64,000 nucleotides of DNA from Ditibartonella choladocola (GTDB taxonomy: Bacteria > Pseudomonadota > Alphaproteobacteria > Rhizobiales > Rhizobiaceae), in the NCBI RefSeq assembly GCF_002007565.1, contig NZ_CP015625.1, positions 1,550,001 through 1,614,000 of the forward strand. The letters are read 5' to 3'. Below the pieces are notes generated by a model, which did no database searches, had not been told where the DNA came from, and saw only the letters and a program-made list of their open reading frames with translations. The position numbers and the translations under genes are program-made. Below, piece after piece: positions 50,855 to 60,546 of this stretch. How positions within the stretch are numbered: the first letter of the stretch is position 1; the number at the start of each line of letters is the position of its first letter.

Positions 50855-51322
50855 TTATTCGGCAGAGTCACGAAGATTAACAACGCCACCAGCCTTGTTA
50901 ACTTTTTCAATCGCGGCTTTGGAAGCGCCGGCAATGTCAAATGTCACTTTGGCTTTCAATTCACCATCCGAGAGAAGCCGAATGCCATCTTTTTCGCGAC
51001 GGATAATGCCGGCAGCTTTCAACGCTGCACCATCTACCGGCTTTGCGGCATCCAATTTGCCAGCGTCGATAGCAGCCTGAATACGGCCAACCGATACTTC
51101 ATTGAAGCTTTTTGCAAAAATATTGTTAAAACCGCGTTTCGGCAGGCGACGGTAAACAGGCATTTGCCCGCCTTCAAAACCGTTAATAGCCACACCTGAA
51201 CGTGCTTTCTGGCCTTTAACACCGCGTCCGGCAGTCTTACCCATTCCCGAACCGATGCCGCGTCCTACTCTTTTGCGATTCTTTGTAGCGCCTTCTTGAT
51301 CGCGCAGTTGATTGAGTTTCAT
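50855..51322 (-). CDS. rplO: 50S ribosomal protein L15
   Basis: L15 is a late-assembly protein of the 50S core. The 155-residue protein has the basic Gly/Arg-rich N-terminal extension ([31 protein letters not shown]) and the globular C-terminal domain ending [15 protein letters not shown]. The start is ATG. It follows rpmD by 20 bp and is the last gene before the internal terminator-like hairpin at 50790-50833. Confidence 0.97.
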   Translation of the reverse strand: MKLNQLRDQEGATKNRKRVGRGIGSGMGKTAGRGVKGQKARSGVAINGFEGGQMPVYRRLPKRGFNNIFAKSFNEVSVGRIQAAIDAGKLDAAKPVDGAALKAAGIIRREKDGIRLLSDGELKAKVTFDIAGASKAAIEKVNKAGGVVNLRDSAE

Positions 51323-51342
51323 GTTCTTTACTCCTACAATCC

Positions 51343-51555
51343 TCAGCCTTCATCCACAACGCGGACGAGATGCTCTACTTTTGCAATCATACCACGCACA
51401 GCCGGGGTATCGTTCAATGTGCTGCGGCGATGCATTTTGTTAAGTCCAAGCCCCTTCAACGTGGCACGTTGAACTTGCGGACGACGAATCGGGCTGCCGA
51501 TTTGCTCGACAGTAACCTTTTTGCCATTATGGGTTTTTTTCCCAACCATTTTCAA
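51343..51555 (-). CDS. rpmD: 50S ribosomal protein L30
   Basis: This small 50S protein has 70 residues from the first ATG. The core [47 protein letters not shown] is the standard L30 fold. The N-terminal [13 protein letters not shown] is slightly longer than average, and an ATG two codons later is an alternative start. It lies between rpsE and rplO. Confidence 0.96.
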   Translation of the reverse strand: MKMVGKKTHNGKKVTVEQIGSPIRRPQVQRATLKGLGLNKMHRRSTLNDTPAVRGMIAKVEHLVRVVDEG

Positions 51556-51582
51556 ATTCCTCTATATCGCAAGTTCCACGAA

Positions 51583-52143
51583 TTACTCTTCATTGCCGAT
51601 CAAGCTTTGACGACGGGCCTGCAACGTCGAATATTTAATGCCGCGCTGGGCAGCAATATCCTTCGGATGAACCTGACGTTTCAACGCATCGAATGTCGCG
51701 CGAATCATGTTGTAAGGGTTCGATGAACCGAGCGATTTTGCAACAACATCCTGCATACCGAGTGTTTCAAAAACAGCACGCATCGGACCACCGGCAATGA
51801 TACCGGTACCGGCAGCAGCCGATCTCAACAATACACGTCCGGCACCGTGACGCCCTTCAACATCATGATGAAGTGTACGTCCCGAACGCAGCGGTACATA
51901 AATCATTTCATGCTTGGCTGCTTCTGTCGCTTTACGAATTGCTTCAGGCACTTCGCGAGCTTTGCCGTGACCGAAACCGACACGACCCTTCTGGTCACCA
52001 ACAACAACAAGAGCAGCAAAGCCGAAGCGACGACCACCCTTTACAACTTTGGCGACGCGATTAATATGAACGAGTCTGTCAACAAACTCGCTATCACGTT
52101 CCTCATGACGCTCATCACGATTGTTACGTTCTTTTTGTGCCAT
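51583..52143 (-). CDS. rpsE: 30S ribosomal protein S5
   Basis: S5 is in the 30S decoding-side body and affects accuracy. The 186-residue protein shows the double-stranded-RNA-binding fold ([25 protein letters not shown]) and the C-terminal domain ([34 protein letters not shown]). The start is the ATG at 52143 ([15 protein letters not shown]) behind AGGAATTAGGA; a frame ten codons longer is not supported. The 101-bp gap to rplR carries terminator-like hairpins. Confidence 0.96.
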   Translation of the reverse strand: MAQKERNNRDERHEERDSEFVDRLVHINRVAKVVKGGRRFGFAALVVVGDQKGRVGFGHGKAREVPEAIRKATEAAKHEMIYVPLRSGRTLHHDVEGRHGAGRVLLRSAAAGTGIIAGGPMRAVFETLGMQDVVAKSLGSSNPYNMIRATFDALKRQVHPKDIAAQRGIKYSTLQARRQSLIGNEE

Positions 52144-52178
52144 TCCTAATTCCTTTTTCTTTTCCGGAAGCACTTATC

Positions 52179-52237
52179 AAAAAAGAATCCCTCCAAAAAG
52201 AGGAATTCCTGGGCGAGAGGCCCGAAAAATCCGGGCC
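52179..52237 (-). terminator. Two hairpins, one terminator-like, between rplR and rpsE
   Basis: On the minus strand a GGCCCG/CGGGCC stem (52219-52237 region) is followed by GAATTCCTC pairing with GAGGGATTC (52185-52208, nine pairs with one G-T), then TTTTTT. This is a full intrinsic-terminator pattern inside the spc gene set. Confidence 0.7.
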
Positions 52238-52244
52238 GACAATT

Positions 52245-52607
52245 TTAGAAGCTCAAACCACCTTCGCGGGCTGCATCGGCAAGAGCCTTGATACGACCGT
52301 GATAAATATAGGCACCACGATCAAACACCACGTCCTTGACACCGGCAGCTTTTGCCCGTTCCGCAATAAGCTTGCCAACTGCTGTTGCAGCTTCCACATT
52401 GGCACCACCTTTAAGCGAGGAACGAAGTTCCTTATCCAAAGTTGAAGCCGATGCGACTGTACGACTGTGAAGATCATCAATGATCTGAACATAGATATTC
52501 ATATTCGAGCGATGAACGCTCAATCTCAAGCGGCCGTTAGCGACTGCTTTAACTTGCCGGCGAACGCGCTGTGCGCGGCGCTGAAGTATTTCTTTAGGCG
52601 AAGCCAT
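52245..52607 (-). CDS. rplR: 50S ribosomal protein L18
   Basis: L18 binds 5S rRNA with L5 and L25. The 120-residue protein has the basic N-terminus ([39 protein letters not shown]) and C-terminal [28 protein letters not shown], as expected. The start is ATG. It follows rplF by 12 bp and precedes the hairpin-containing gap before rpsE. Confidence 0.97.
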   Translation of the reverse strand: MASPKEILQRRAQRVRRQVKAVANGRLRLSVHRSNMNIYVQIIDDLHSRTVASASTLDKELRSSLKGGANVEAATAVGKLIAERAKAAGVKDVVFDRGAYIYHGRIKALADAAREGGLSF

Positions 52608-52619
52608 GACCCAAGTTCC

Positions 52620-53153
52620 TTATTTCTTCTTGCCTTCTTTGCGAACAATACGCTCATTCGCATATTTGACACCCTTACCTTTATAAGGTTCTGGTCCGCG
52701 ATATTCGCGAATTTCCGCAGCAACCTGCCCTACTTTCTGCTTATCAATACCTGAAACCAGAATTTCAGTAGGCTTGGGCACGGCAACTGTAATGCCTTCA
52801 GGAACATGATAAACCACATCATGACTAAAACCCAAAGAAAGCTGAACATTCTTGCCTTGCATCGCAGCACGATAACCGACACCGTTTATTTCAAGCTTTT
52901 TCTCGAAGCCGCTCTTAACACCTTCAATGATATTTTCAATCATCGAACGGGACATGCCCCATTTAGAACGTGCTTCCTTGGTTTGGTCACGTGGCGTGAC
53001 ATGAACCACATTATCTTCCAATTTGAGATGAACTTCATCATCAGCGACAAAACTCAACTCTCCCTTTGGCCCCTTGACCTTGATCGCCTGCCCGTCAACT
53101 GAAGCAGTAATGCCAGCCGGGACATGAATCGGTTTTTTTCCAATACGTGACAT
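52620..53153 (-). CDS. rplF: 50S ribosomal protein L6
   Basis: L6 lies near the GTPase-associated centre of the 50S subunit. The 177-residue protein has the duplicated L6 fold: [21 protein letters not shown] at the N-terminus and the signature [21 protein letters not shown] near the C-terminus. The tail is basic ([10 protein letters not shown]). The start is ATG. It lies between rpsH and rplR. Confidence 0.97.
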   Translation of the reverse strand: MSRIGKKPIHVPAGITASVDGQAIKVKGPKGELSFVADDEVHLKLEDNVVHVTPRDQTKEARSKWGMSRSMIENIIEGVKSGFEKKLEINGVGYRAAMQGKNVQLSLGFSHDVVYHVPEGITVAVPKPTEILVSGIDKQKVGQVAAEIREYRGPEPYKGKGVKYANERIVRKEGKKK

Positions 53154-53190
53154 TGTTATAACCTATCTTTCTAGCTTTCTCCGACATCCA

Positions 53191-53589
53191 TTAGAAGATG
53201 CGGCAAAGAAGCTCCCCACCAACATTCTGCTCACGAGCCTCGTGATCGGCCATCACACCTTTCGGCGTTGAAAGGATCGAAATGCCGAGACCGTTTGCAA
53301 CTTGTGGAATAGACTTCACTGAAACATAAACGCGGCGACCCGGTTTTGAAACACGGGAAATTTCCCGAATAACCGGTGCACCATCGAAATATTTCAATTC
53401 AATTTCAAGTTCCGATTTTCCGTTCTCGAAATCGATCTGGCTATATCCGCGGATATAACCTTCTGTCTGAAGAACGTCGAGAACACGCGCACGCAACCGG
53501 GACGCAGGAGTCGAAACTCTGGTTTTTTTACGTCCGAGCGCATTACGAATGCGGGTAAGCATATCTCCAAGAGGATCTGACATAGACAT
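53191..53589 (-). CDS. rpsH: 30S ribosomal protein S8
   Basis: S8 is a primary 16S rRNA-binding protein and in E. coli the translational repressor of the spc operon. The 132-residue protein begins [22 protein letters not shown] and ends with the signature [31 protein letters not shown]. Whether it represses here cannot be read from the sequence. It follows rpsN by 14 bp. Confidence 0.97.
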   Translation of the reverse strand: MSMSDPLGDMLTRIRNALGRKKTRVSTPASRLRARVLDVLQTEGYIRGYSQIDFENGKSELEIELKYFDGAPVIREISRVSKPGRRVYVSVKSIPQVANGLGISILSTPKGVMADHEAREQNVGGELLCRIF

Positions 53590-53603
53590 TTACAAAACTC
53601 CTC

Positions 53604-53909
53604 TTACCAGCTCGATTTGACAACGCCCGGAATATGACCGAACGAACCAAGATCACGCAATGCAATACGCGACATTTTAAGCTTGCGATAATAACCACGC
53701 GGACGACCGGTTACTTCACAGCGGTTGCGAATACGAACCTTTGCAGAGTTACGAGGCAACTCTGCAAGTTGAATAGATGCACGGAACCGCTCTTCAAGCG
53801 GAACCTTCTGATCCATTATAATTGCTTTCAGACGCGCACGACGTGCGGCATATTGCTTAACCATCGCACGACGATGATTGTTCTTCTCAACGGCACTTGT
53901 TTTGGCCAT
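53604..53909 (-). CDS. rpsN: 30S ribosomal protein S14 (zinc-independent type)
   Basis: S14 binds in the 30S head. The 101-residue protein is the long form without the CxxC-x12-CxxC zinc motif. Typical segments are [41 protein letters not shown]. The start is ATG. It is in normal spc order between rplE and rpsH. Confidence 0.97.
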   Translation of the reverse strand: MAKTSAVEKNNHRRAMVKQYAARRARLKAIIMDQKVPLEERFRASIQLAELPRNSAKVRIRNRCEVTGRPRGYYRKLKMSRIALRDLGSFGHIPGVVKSSW

Positions 53910-53933
53910 AATTTTACCTCGCTACGCTTGCCG

Positions 53934-54491
53934 TTACGCACGGAACGGAAAATTGAAACCACGCAACAATTCACGTGCTTCATCATCCGTTTTCGCTGTC
54001 GTACAAACGATGATATCCATACCCCAGATCTGATCTACCTGATCGTAGTTAATTTCCGGGAACACAATGTGTTCTTTGATACCCATGGCAAAATTGCCAC
54101 GACCGTCAAAACTTTTAGGATTAAGACCACGAAAATCGCGAACGCGTGGCAAAGCAATCGTTACCAGACGATCCAGAAATTCGTACATACGGTCTCTACG
54201 CAATGTTACTTTTGCTCCGAGAGGCATTCCTTCGCGAACTTTAAACGTCGCAACAGAATTACGTGCATGTGTAACAATAGCTTTCTGCCCGGCAATAAGG
54301 CTCAAATCCTCGGCTGCTCTGGCAGGTTTCTTGGAATCCGCCGTTGCTTCGCCAACACCCATGTTGAGAACAACTTTCTCGACACAAGGAACCTGCATGC
54401 TGTTTTCGTATTTGAACTTTTCTTGCAGGGCTTTGCGAACAACTTCGACATAATGCGTTTTCAAACGCGGCGCTTGAATCTTATCAGCCAT
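53934..54491 (-). CDS. rplE: 50S ribosomal protein L5
   Basis: L5 binds 5S rRNA and contacts P-site tRNA. The 185-residue protein shows [52 protein letters not shown] and [30 protein letters not shown]. The start ATG overlaps the rplX 3' end by eight bases, indicating coupled translation. Confidence 0.97.
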   Translation of the reverse strand: MADKIQAPRLKTHYVEVVRKALQEKFKYENSMQVPCVEKVVLNMGVGEATADSKKPARAAEDLSLIAGQKAIVTHARNSVATFKVREGMPLGAKVTLRRDRMYEFLDRLVTIALPRVRDFRGLNPKSFDGRGNFAMGIKEHIVFPEINYDQVDQIWGMDIIVCTTAKTDDEARELLRGFNFPFRA

Positions 54492-54798
54492 CGATCAGAT
54501 CTCCCGAACGCTTGGCAACGCGAACCTTCTTGCCGCCTTCTTCGATACGAAAGCCGACACGTGTAGGCTTTCCGTCCTTAGGATCAGCAATAGCCAATTT
54601 TGAAATATGAAGTGGAGCTTCTTTGGAAATAATACCGGCTTCCTGAGTTTGGGTCTGACGCTGGTGGCGCTTGACCATATTGATACCGCGAACAATGGCA
54701 GTATTTTCTTCAGGATTAACCTTGATTACTTCACCGTTACGCCCTTTATCCTTACCGGAAAGGATGACGACTTTATCGCCTTTACGAATTTTATTCAT
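54484..54798 (-). CDS. rplX: 50S ribosomal protein L24
   Basis: L24 starts 50S assembly near the exit tunnel. The 104-residue protein has the N-terminal KOW motif ([26 protein letters not shown]) and the conserved [31 protein letters not shown]. The start is ATG, twelve bases after rplN. Confidence 0.97.
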   Translation of the reverse strand: MNKIRKGDKVVILSGKDKGRNGEVIKVNPEENTAIVRGINMVKRHQRQTQTQEAGIISKEAPLHISKLAIADPKDGKPTRVGFRIEEGGKKVRVAKRSGDLIDG

Positions 54799-54810
54799 CG
54801 CAACGGCTCC

Positions 54811-55179
54811 CTATAAAACTTCTGGCGCGAGCGAAATAATCTTCATGTGATTCTTACCGCGAAGTTCACGGGGAACCGGTCCGAAGATACGAGTACCGAT
54901 CGGCTCTTTCTTATTATCAACCAAAACAGCAGCGTTTTTATCAAAACGAATAACACTACCATCTGCGCGACGAATATCCTTGGCAGTACGTACTACCACG
55001 GCTTTCATCACATCACCTTTTTTTACGCGGCCACGAGGGATAGCTTCTTTGACCGAGACAACAATAATGTCGCCGACAGAAGCATATTTCCGTTTCGAGC
55101 CGCCCAGCACCTTGATGCACATGACACGACGGGCGCCGGAATTATCCGCGACGTCGAGGTTTGTTTGCATCTGAATCAT
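54811..55179 (-). CDS. rplN: 50S ribosomal protein L14
   Basis: L14 forms intersubunit bridges. The 122-residue protein begins [27 protein letters not shown] and ends [24 protein letters not shown], both family signatures. The ATG at 55179 is chosen over a frame 48 bases longer. It is the first gene of the spc block. A 147-bp gap with two inverted repeats separates it from rpsQ, marking the S10/spc boundary. Confidence 0.97.
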   Translation of the reverse strand: MIQMQTNLDVADNSGARRVMCIKVLGGSKRKYASVGDIIVVSVKEAIPRGRVKKGDVMKAVVVRTAKDIRRADGSVIRFDKNAAVLVDNKKEPIGTRIFGPVPRELRGKNHMKIISLAPEVL

Positions 55180-55218
55180 GACTGGCCGCCTTCTCTTAAT
55201 GTTTACGTCCGGCAGTGC

Positions 55219-55248
55219 ATTTGACACATTCGGACTTGCCTGTCAAAT
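55219..55248. other. Inverted repeat in the rplN leader
   Basis: ATTTGACA and TGTCAAAT are perfect eight-base arms 14 bp apart in the rpsQ-rplN gap. On the minus strand the arm includes TTGACA, so a promoter -35 is possible, but no good -10 was found at 16-18 bp. Confidence 0.4.
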
Positions 55249-55278
55249 TATGATTAAGACTTTTTTTCAAAACAAAAT

Positions 55279-55300
55279 GTTGGGCACAAAAATACCCAAC
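55279..55300 (-). terminator. Terminator-like hairpin at the S10/spc boundary
   Basis: GTTGGG and CCCAAC form a six-base stem around a ten-base loop. On the minus strand it is followed by ATTTTGTTTTG. It lies 27 bp after the rpsQ stop and just before the rplN leader. Confidence 0.55.
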
Positions 55301-55326
55301 CTTCTGTCTGTAAAAAATCCGATTGA

Positions 55327-55566
55327 TTAAGCAGCGCCGTCTTTTACAACGACCCAGCGTTTATCTTTGGAAATTGGCTTGGATTCCTGAATAAAAACCT
55401 CGTCACCAACTTTGAACTCGTTGTTTTCGTCATGCGCTTTGTACTTCTTCGACTGGCTGACAGTCTTCTGTAACAGCGGATGCGAATAGCGCCGCTCTAC
55501 TTTGACTACAACAGTCTTGTCGTTCTTATCGCTGACGACAACGCCTTGCAGAATGCGTTTAGGCAT
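55327..55566 (-). CDS. rpsQ: 30S ribosomal protein S17
   Basis: S17 is an early 16S rRNA-binding protein. The 79-residue protein has the OB-fold segments [36 protein letters not shown] and [33 protein letters not shown]. It follows rpmC by 12 bp and is the last gene of the S10 block, with a terminator-like hairpin just after it. Confidence 0.97.
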   Translation of the reverse strand: MPKRILQGVVVSDKNDKTVVVKVERRYSHPLLQKTVSQSKKYKAHDENNEFKVGDEVFIQESKPISKDKRWVVVKDGAA

Positions 55567-55578
55567 GTCTTAACTTCC

Positions 55579-55779
55579 TTAAGCCTTGCTTTCGGCCGCC
55601 TTCTGGCGGGCGATTGTTTTTATGCGTGCGATATCACGGCGAACCTGTTTAACGCGCGCTGTTTTTTCCAACTGACCGGTTGCTTTCTGGAAACGCAGAT
55701 TGAACTGCTCTTTCTTCAGCTTGGCCAACTCATCATTCATCTGATCGAGCGTCTGAGCCCGTACTTCTGCGGCTTTCAT
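55579..55779 (-). CDS. rpmC: 50S ribosomal protein L29
   Basis: L29 lies at the tunnel exit next to L23 and helps recruit SRP and trigger factor. The 66-residue two-helix protein begins [38 protein letters not shown], the family signature. The start is ATG, 12 bp after rplP. Confidence 0.96.
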   Translation of the reverse strand: MKAAEVRAQTLDQMNDELAKLKKEQFNLRFQKATGQLEKTARVKQVRRDIARIKTIARQKAAESKA

Positions 55780-55791
55780 CGCTTAGTCCCT

Positions 55792-56205
55792 TTATTCAGC
55801 TATACGCTGGACAAAACGTGTTTTAATCGGAAGCTTTGATGCACCCAATCGTAACGCTTCCCGTGCCACATCTTCAGGTACGCCGTCAAGCTCAAACATG
55901 ATACGTCCTGGTGCAACACGTGTTGCCCAATATTCTACTGCGCCTTTACCTTTACCCATACGGACTTCGGTAGGCTTCGATGATACCGGAACATCCGGAA
56001 AAACGCGAATCCACACACGACCGGCACGCTTCATCTGACGTGTGATAGCACGACGAGCCGCCTCGATCTGACGTGCAGTAACACGTTCGGGCTCCATGGC
56101 CTTAAGGCCGTAAGCACCAAAATTAAGTTCCGTACCGCCTTTAGAAACGCCATGAATACGGCCTTTAAACTGCTTACGGAACTTTGTGCGCTTTGGCTGC
56201 AACAT
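55792..56205 (-). CDS. rplP: 50S ribosomal protein L16
   Basis: L16 helps order the A site of the 50S subunit. The 137-residue protein begins [40 protein letters not shown] and has the signature [24 protein letters not shown]. The start is ATG. It lies between rpsC and rpmC in standard S10 order. Confidence 0.97.
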   Translation of the reverse strand: MLQPKRTKFRKQFKGRIHGVSKGGTELNFGAYGLKAMEPERVTARQIEAARRAITRQMKRAGRVWIRVFPDVPVSSKPTEVRMGKGKGAVEYWATRVAPGRIMFELDGVPEDVAREALRLGASKLPIKTRFVQRIAE

Positions 56206-56243
56206 TGTTCTCTACTCCAAATCCTGTTTTGCCCGTCTAAAAA

Positions 56244-56954
56244 TCAGGCGTTTTCACGACGGCGGTTCGTGTTTGAACCTTGATTATCGCCTTCCATAGC
56301 ACGGCGTTCGGAAGCCATCGGGTCATGCTCAAGAATTTCACCCTTGAATACCCAGACCTTCACACCGCAAATACCATAGGCAGTATTGGCTTCGGCTGTA
56401 CCGTAATCAATATCCGCACGCAAGGTATGAAGCGGAACACGTCCTTCACGATACCATTCCATACGGGCAATTTCAGCACCGCCCAAACGACCACCACAAT
56501 TGATACGGATACCTTCGGCACCAAGACGCATAGCTGACTGGACAGCACGCTTCATAGCACGACGGAAAGCCACACGGCGTTCCAATTGTTGTGCAATCGA
56601 CTGGGCAATCAATTCGGCATCAATTTCCGGCTTACGGACTTCGACAATGTTCAAAGCCGTATCGGCATGTGTCATTTCAGACAATTTGCGACGCAACTTC
56701 TCGATGTCGGCACCCTTCTTACCAATGATAAGGCCAGGACGAGCCGAATGAATGGTCACACGGCATTTCTTGTGCGGACGTTCGATAACAACTTCCGAAA
56801 TCGCAGCCTGTTTCAATTCGTCCATAACATATTTGCGGATTTTCAAATCCTCATGCAACAGCCGACCATATTCGCCTGTATCAGCATACCAGCGAGAATC
56901 CCATGTACGATTGATACCGAGACGAAGCCCGATTGGATTGATCTTCTGACCCAT
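56244..56954 (-). CDS. rpsC: 30S ribosomal protein S3
   Basis: S3 lines the mRNA entry channel and has helicase-like roles. The 236-residue protein begins [25 protein letters not shown], has a KH-type RNA-binding domain ([21 protein letters not shown]) and the C-terminal domain segment [41 protein letters not shown]. Its start overlaps the rplV stop by one base (TAATG), so translation is coupled. Confidence 0.97.
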   Translation of the reverse strand: MGQKINPIGLRLGINRTWDSRWYADTGEYGRLLHEDLKIRKYVMDELKQAAISEVVIERPHKKCRVTIHSARPGLIIGKKGADIEKLRRKLSEMTHADTALNIVEVRKPEIDAELIAQSIAQQLERRVAFRRAMKRAVQSAMRLGAEGIRINCGGRLGGAEIARMEWYREGRVPLHTLRADIDYGTAEANTAYGICGVKVWVFKGEILEHDPMASERRAMEGDNQGSNTNRRRENA

Positions 56955-57343
56955 TATGCGGCCTCCTCTTTATCGGACACTTCACGAACAACAATTGTAA
57001 GATGAGAGAACGGACGCAAAATTCTGCTTGCGCGACCACGGCCACGCACATGAAACCGCTTCATAACAATTGATTTACCGACAGAAGCTTCCGCTACGAT
57101 AAGCGAATCGACATCCAGATCGTGATTGTTTTCTGCGTTCGCAATCGCAGATTCCAACGTCTTTTTCACCGTATCGGCAATGCGCTTACGAGAAAACGTC
57201 AAATCTGCAAGAGCTGTATTAACTTTCTTACCGCGAATCATTGCCGCTACAAGATTGAGCTTCTGCGGGCTTACACGAATTGTGCGAGCCACTGCCTTTG
57301 CTTCATTATCTTTAAGCTGGCGCGGAGCCTTAGCTTTGCCCAT
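56954..57343 (-). CDS. rplV: 50S ribosomal protein L22
   Basis: L22 lines the nascent-chain tunnel. The 129-residue protein shows [57 protein letters not shown] and the tunnel loop [31 protein letters not shown]. The start is ATG. It begins two bases after rpsS ends and overlaps rpsC by one base. Confidence 0.97.
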   Translation of the reverse strand: MGKAKAPRQLKDNEAKAVARTIRVSPQKLNLVAAMIRGKKVNTALADLTFSRKRIADTVKKTLESAIANAENNHDLDVDSLIVAEASVGKSIVMKRFHVRGRGRASRILRPFSHLTIVVREVSDKEEAA

Positions 57344-57345
57344 TA

Positions 57346-57624
57346 TTACTTCCTCTTCGCTTTCTTGTCCGCACCGTGACCATAATAGCTGCGGGTGGGA
57401 GCGAACTCACCGAACTTATGTCCGACCATTTCTTCCGAAACAGAAACAGGAACATGCTTGTTTCCATTGTAAACACCAAAGGTCAGGCCAACAAACTGCG
57501 GCAAAATCGTGGAGCGGCGGCTCCACATTTTTATAACCTCGTTACGACCGCCGGCACGTACCTTCTCAGCTTTCTTGAGAAGATAGCCGTCAACAAACGG
57601 TCCTTTCCATACTGAACGAGCCAC
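57346..57624 (-). CDS. rpsS: 30S ribosomal protein S19
   Basis: S19 is in the 30S head with S13. The 92-residue protein begins [21 protein letters not shown] and ends [24 protein letters not shown], both typical. The start is ATG, 15 bp after rplB. Confidence 0.97.
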   Translation of the reverse strand: MARSVWKGPFVDGYLLKKAEKVRAGGRNEVIKMWSRRSTILPQFVGLTFGVYNGNKHVPVSVSEEMVGHKFGEFAPTRSYYGHGADKKAKRK

Positions 57625-57639
57625 TTCAGACTACCTCTC

Positions 57640-58473
57640 TTACTTCTTGCGTTGATGACGTGAGCGCATAATGAATTTATCGGTCGCTTTGTTCGAGCGT
57701 GTACGCTTGCCCTTTGTAGGCTTGCCCCAAGGCGATACCGGATGACGACCACCAGAAGTACGGCCTTCACCACCACCATGCGGGTGATCTACCGGGTTCA
57801 TCGCAACACCACGAACGTGCGGACGTTTACCGCGCCAACGGGCACGACCCGCTTTACCATCATTGATATTACCATGATCCGAGTTAGAAACTGCACCAAC
57901 CGTTGCGTAACAACCACTGGCAACCAGACGCTGTTCACCCGAATTGAGACGCAGAATAGCCATTCCCTGATCGCGACCGACGAGCTGGGCGTAAGTACCG
58001 GCTGAACGGGCAATCTGCCCACCTTTACCAGGCTTCATCTCGACATTGTGGATAATCGTTCCAACAGGCATATTGCCAAGAGGCATCGAGTTACCGGGCT
58101 TAACGTCAACATTCAAACCGGCAACAACTGTGTCGCCGACGCCCAGACGTTGCGGAGCGAGAATGTAGCTCAGATGACCGTCTTCATAACGAATAAGCGC
58201 AATAAACGCTGTGCGGTTCGGATCATATTCCAAACGTTCCACTTTCGCAGGCATGTCGCGTTTCAAACGTTTGAAGTCCACAAAGCGATAAGTTCTCTTA
58301 TGACCACCACCCTGATAACGGGCAGTTACGCGACCGTGATTATTACGACCGCCTTTCGACGACAGACCTTCGGTCAGCGCTTTCACAGGCTTGCCTTTGT
58401 AAAGACCTGAACGATCTACAATGACAAGCTGACGCTGCCCTGGCGTGGTCGGATTAAAGTGCTTGAGTGCCAT
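57640..58473 (-). CDS. rplB: 50S ribosomal protein L2
   Basis: L2 is needed for subunit association and the peptidyl-transferase centre. The 277-residue protein begins [27 protein letters not shown], has the OB/SH3 core, and ends with the highly conserved loop [36 protein letters not shown], which carries the functionally important histidine. The start is ATG, between rplW and rpsS. Confidence 0.97.
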   Translation of the reverse strand: MALKHFNPTTPGQRQLVIVDRSGLYKGKPVKALTEGLSSKGGRNNHGRVTARYQGGGHKRTYRFVDFKRLKRDMPAKVERLEYDPNRTAFIALIRYEDGHLSYILAPQRLGVGDTVVAGLNVDVKPGNSMPLGNMPVGTIIHNVEMKPGKGGQIARSAGTYAQLVGRDQGMAILRLNSGEQRLVASGCYATVGAVSNSDHGNINDGKAGRARWRGKRPHVRGVAMNPVDHPHGGGEGRTSGGRHPVSPWGKPTKGKRTRSNKATDKFIMRSRHQRKK

Positions 58474-58493
58474 TATTCCTAACTCCGAGCCTC

Positions 58494-58787
58494 TTAAAGA
58501 CCAGTCGAAACGTCGATTGACTGACCTTCAGCCAGCGTCACGATCGCTTTTTTGACATCACTCTGTCGACCGACAACGCCTTTAAAACGTTTCACCTTAC
58601 CCTTGCGGGTTGTTGTATTCACTGCTGTAACTTTGACACCGAACAAAGCTTCAACAGCCGCTTTGATTTCTGATTTTGTCGCCTTCGGTGCAACCTTGAA
58701 CACGACTTGATTATTTTCCGATAGCATCGTCGATTTTTCGGTAATAACCGGACTTACGACGACATCATAGTGGCGAAGATCTGTCAT
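58494..58787 (-). CDS. rplW: 50S ribosomal protein L23
   Basis: L23 is the main docking site for trigger factor and SRP at the tunnel exit. The 97-residue protein shows [52 protein letters not shown], the family core. Its start overlaps the rplD stop by four bases (coupled). Confidence 0.97.
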   Translation of the reverse strand: MTDLRHYDVVVSPVITEKSTMLSENNQVVFKVAPKATKSEIKAAVEALFGVKVTAVNTTTRKGKVKRFKGVVGRQSDVKKAIVTLAEGQSIDVSTGL

Positions 58788-59404
58788 TTGAACCGCTCCT
58801 CAAGGGCTTCGACGGCTGCTTTGGACAAAACCAGTTTGCCACGACGCAGAATGTCATAAACGTTAATCCCCTGAACCGGCAAAACATCAACATTTGGAAT
58901 GTTCGATGCGGCACGGGAAAACTTCAAATCAATTTCCTTACCACCGATGAGCAGTGCATCCGAAAAACCGAGTTTGGCAAAATCCTTCGCCAATACCTTG
59001 GTTTTGGCTTCCTTGACGTTCAATTCGTCAACAATAATCAAATCTTGCGATTTCACTTTTGCAGACAGTGCATGACGCAAACCCAAAGCACGGACTTTCT
59101 TCGGCAATTCGTGAGCGTGGCTGCGAACAACCGGCCCATGAGCCTTACCACCACCACGGAATTGCGGAACACGTGCAGAGGAGTGACGGGCACGACCAGT
59201 ACCCTTCTGCTTATACATCTTTGCACCGGTCCGCGATACATCGGCACGTGTCTGGCTTTGATGCGTACCTTGCTGACGACGGGCGAGCTGCCAACGGACA
59301 ACACGTTGTAGAATATCTTCACGAGGATCCAAACCGAAGACTTCTTCCGAAACCTTCAACTTGCCAGCATCCTTACCGTCAAGAGTTGTTACGATGAGAT
59401 CCAT
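58784..59404 (-). CDS. rplD: 50S ribosomal protein L4
   Basis: L4 lines the tunnel and, in gammaproteobacteria, represses its own S10 operon. The 206-residue protein has the long basic loop ([43 protein letters not shown]) characteristic of L4 and the C-terminal [35 protein letters not shown]. The start is ATG, two bases after rplC. Autoregulation in this organism is unproven. Confidence 0.97.
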   Translation of the reverse strand: MDLIVTTLDGKDAGKLKVSEEVFGLDPREDILQRVVRWQLARRQQGTHQSQTRADVSRTGAKMYKQKGTGRARHSSARVPQFRGGGKAHGPVVRSHAHELPKKVRALGLRHALSAKVKSQDLIIVDELNVKEAKTKVLAKDFAKLGFSDALLIGGKEIDLKFSRAASNIPNVDVLPVQGINVYDILRRGKLVLSKAAVEALEERFK

Positions 59405-59406
59405 TA

Positions 59407-60144
59407 TCAGGCTCCCTCAGCGACTGTAGCTTCCGCCTTCGGGGCAGCAGCATCTGTTTTTGCATTCTTTGACTGACGCAAGGCGGCAGGCTTCGGCGCA
59501 TTTTCAGGAACGCTCTTCTTGACAGCATCCCGCACCAAAATCCAGGCACCCTTCGACCCCGGAACAGCACCACGAACCAGAATCAACCCGCGATCGGCAT
59601 CTGTTGACACAACTTCAATATTCAAAGTCGTTATTCTGGTCTGCCCCATATGTCCAGCCATTTTCTTACCCTTAAACACTTTGCCCGGATCCTGGCGTTG
59701 GCCTGTAGAACCATGGGCACGGTGTGTAATGGAGTTACCGTGCGAAGCACGATGTCCACCAAAGTTATGACGTTTCATAACACCGGCGAAACCTTTACCG
59801 ATCGACGTACCAGTCACGTCAACCAATTGACCGGGAACAAAATGTTCCGCAGTAATTTCAGCCCCAACTTCCAAAAGATTATCGGGACTTACACGAAATT
59901 CTGCAATTTTTGCTTTCGGCTCTACCGAAGCTTTTGCAAAATGACCACGTAATGCTTGAGAGGTATTCTTAACCTTGGCAAGCCCTACGCCTAACTGAAC
60001 AGCAGTATAGCCATTCTTCTCAACTGTACGCTGTGCAACGACCTGACAGTTCTCCAAACGAAGAACTGTGACAGGCACATGTTCACCGGCATCATTATAG
60101 ACGCGGGTCATGCCCAGCTTTTGTGCTATTACACCTGAACGCAT
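59407..60144 (-). CDS. rplC: 50S ribosomal protein L3
   Basis: L3 reaches toward the peptidyl-transferase centre and starts 50S assembly. The 245-residue protein begins [28 protein letters not shown] and has the signature [43 protein letters not shown]. The Gln in [10 protein letters not shown] is the site methylated by PrmB in E. coli. The C-terminal Ala-rich tail ([12 protein letters not shown]) is longer than in enterics. The start is the ATG at 60144; a frame 24 bases longer is not supported. Confidence 0.97.
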   Translation of the reverse strand: MRSGVIAQKLGMTRVYNDAGEHVPVTVLRLENCQVVAQRTVEKNGYTAVQLGVGLAKVKNTSQALRGHFAKASVEPKAKIAEFRVSPDNLLEVGAEITAEHFVPGQLVDVTGTSIGKGFAGVMKRHNFGGHRASHGNSITHRAHGSTGQRQDPGKVFKGKKMAGHMGQTRITTLNIEVVSTDADRGLILVRGAVPGSKGAWILVRDAVKKSVPENAPKPAALRQSKNAKTDAAAPKAEATVAEGA

Positions 60145-60171
60145 CGGGTTCGTTCCTTCCGTCCCCAAGCC

Positions 60172-60480
60172 TTAAAGCTTGATCTCGACATCAACACCAG
60201 CAGAAAGGTCGAGCTTCATAAGCGCGTCCACTGTCTGCGGCGTCGGATCAACAATATCAAGAAGACGCTTGTGTGTGCGCATCTCAAACTGCTCACGGCT
60301 CTTCTTATCGATGTGCGGCCCACGATTAACCGTGAACTTCTCGATTCGCGTCGGAAGCGGAATCGGTCCACGGATATTGGCGCCAGTACGCTTGGCGGTC
60401 GACACAATCTCACGTGTCGATGCGTCAAGAATCCGGTGATCAAACGCTTTTAAGCGAATGCGGATGTTCTGACCGTTCAT
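60172..60480 (-). CDS. rpsJ: 30S ribosomal protein S10
   Basis: S10 is in the 30S head and, as NusE, takes part in antitermination. The 102-residue protein begins [51 protein letters not shown], the canonical sequence. The start is ATG. A stable hairpin lies in the 66-bp gap between tuf and rpsJ. Confidence 0.97.
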   Translation of the reverse strand: MNGQNIRIRLKAFDHRILDASTREIVSTAKRTGANIRGPIPLPTRIEKFTVNRGPHIDKKSREQFEMRTHKRLLDIVDPTPQTVDALMKLDLSAGVDVEIKL

Positions 60481-60502
60481 ACTCTTTTTATCCCTGTCAA
60501 TC

Positions 60503-60528
60503 GGAACGTCTTTTCACAAAGACGCTCC
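60503..60528 (-). promoter_or_regulatory. Stable stem-loop in the tuf-rpsJ gap (S10 leader)
   Basis: On the minus strand GGAGCGTCTTT pairs with AAAGACGTTCC (11 pairs, one G-T) around GTGA, 22 bases before the rpsJ start. There is no T run, so it is not an intrinsic terminator. It may be an mRNA processing or stability element, or part of an S10 leader; its function is unknown. Confidence 0.5.
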
Positions 60529-60546
60529 TTAACAATTAAAATTCGA

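Noticed and set aside
53634-54566. 310-codon plus-strand ORF antisense to rpsN-rplE
   Set aside because: It spans two well-supported ribosomal genes on the other strand and the gap between them, and has no independent evidence.
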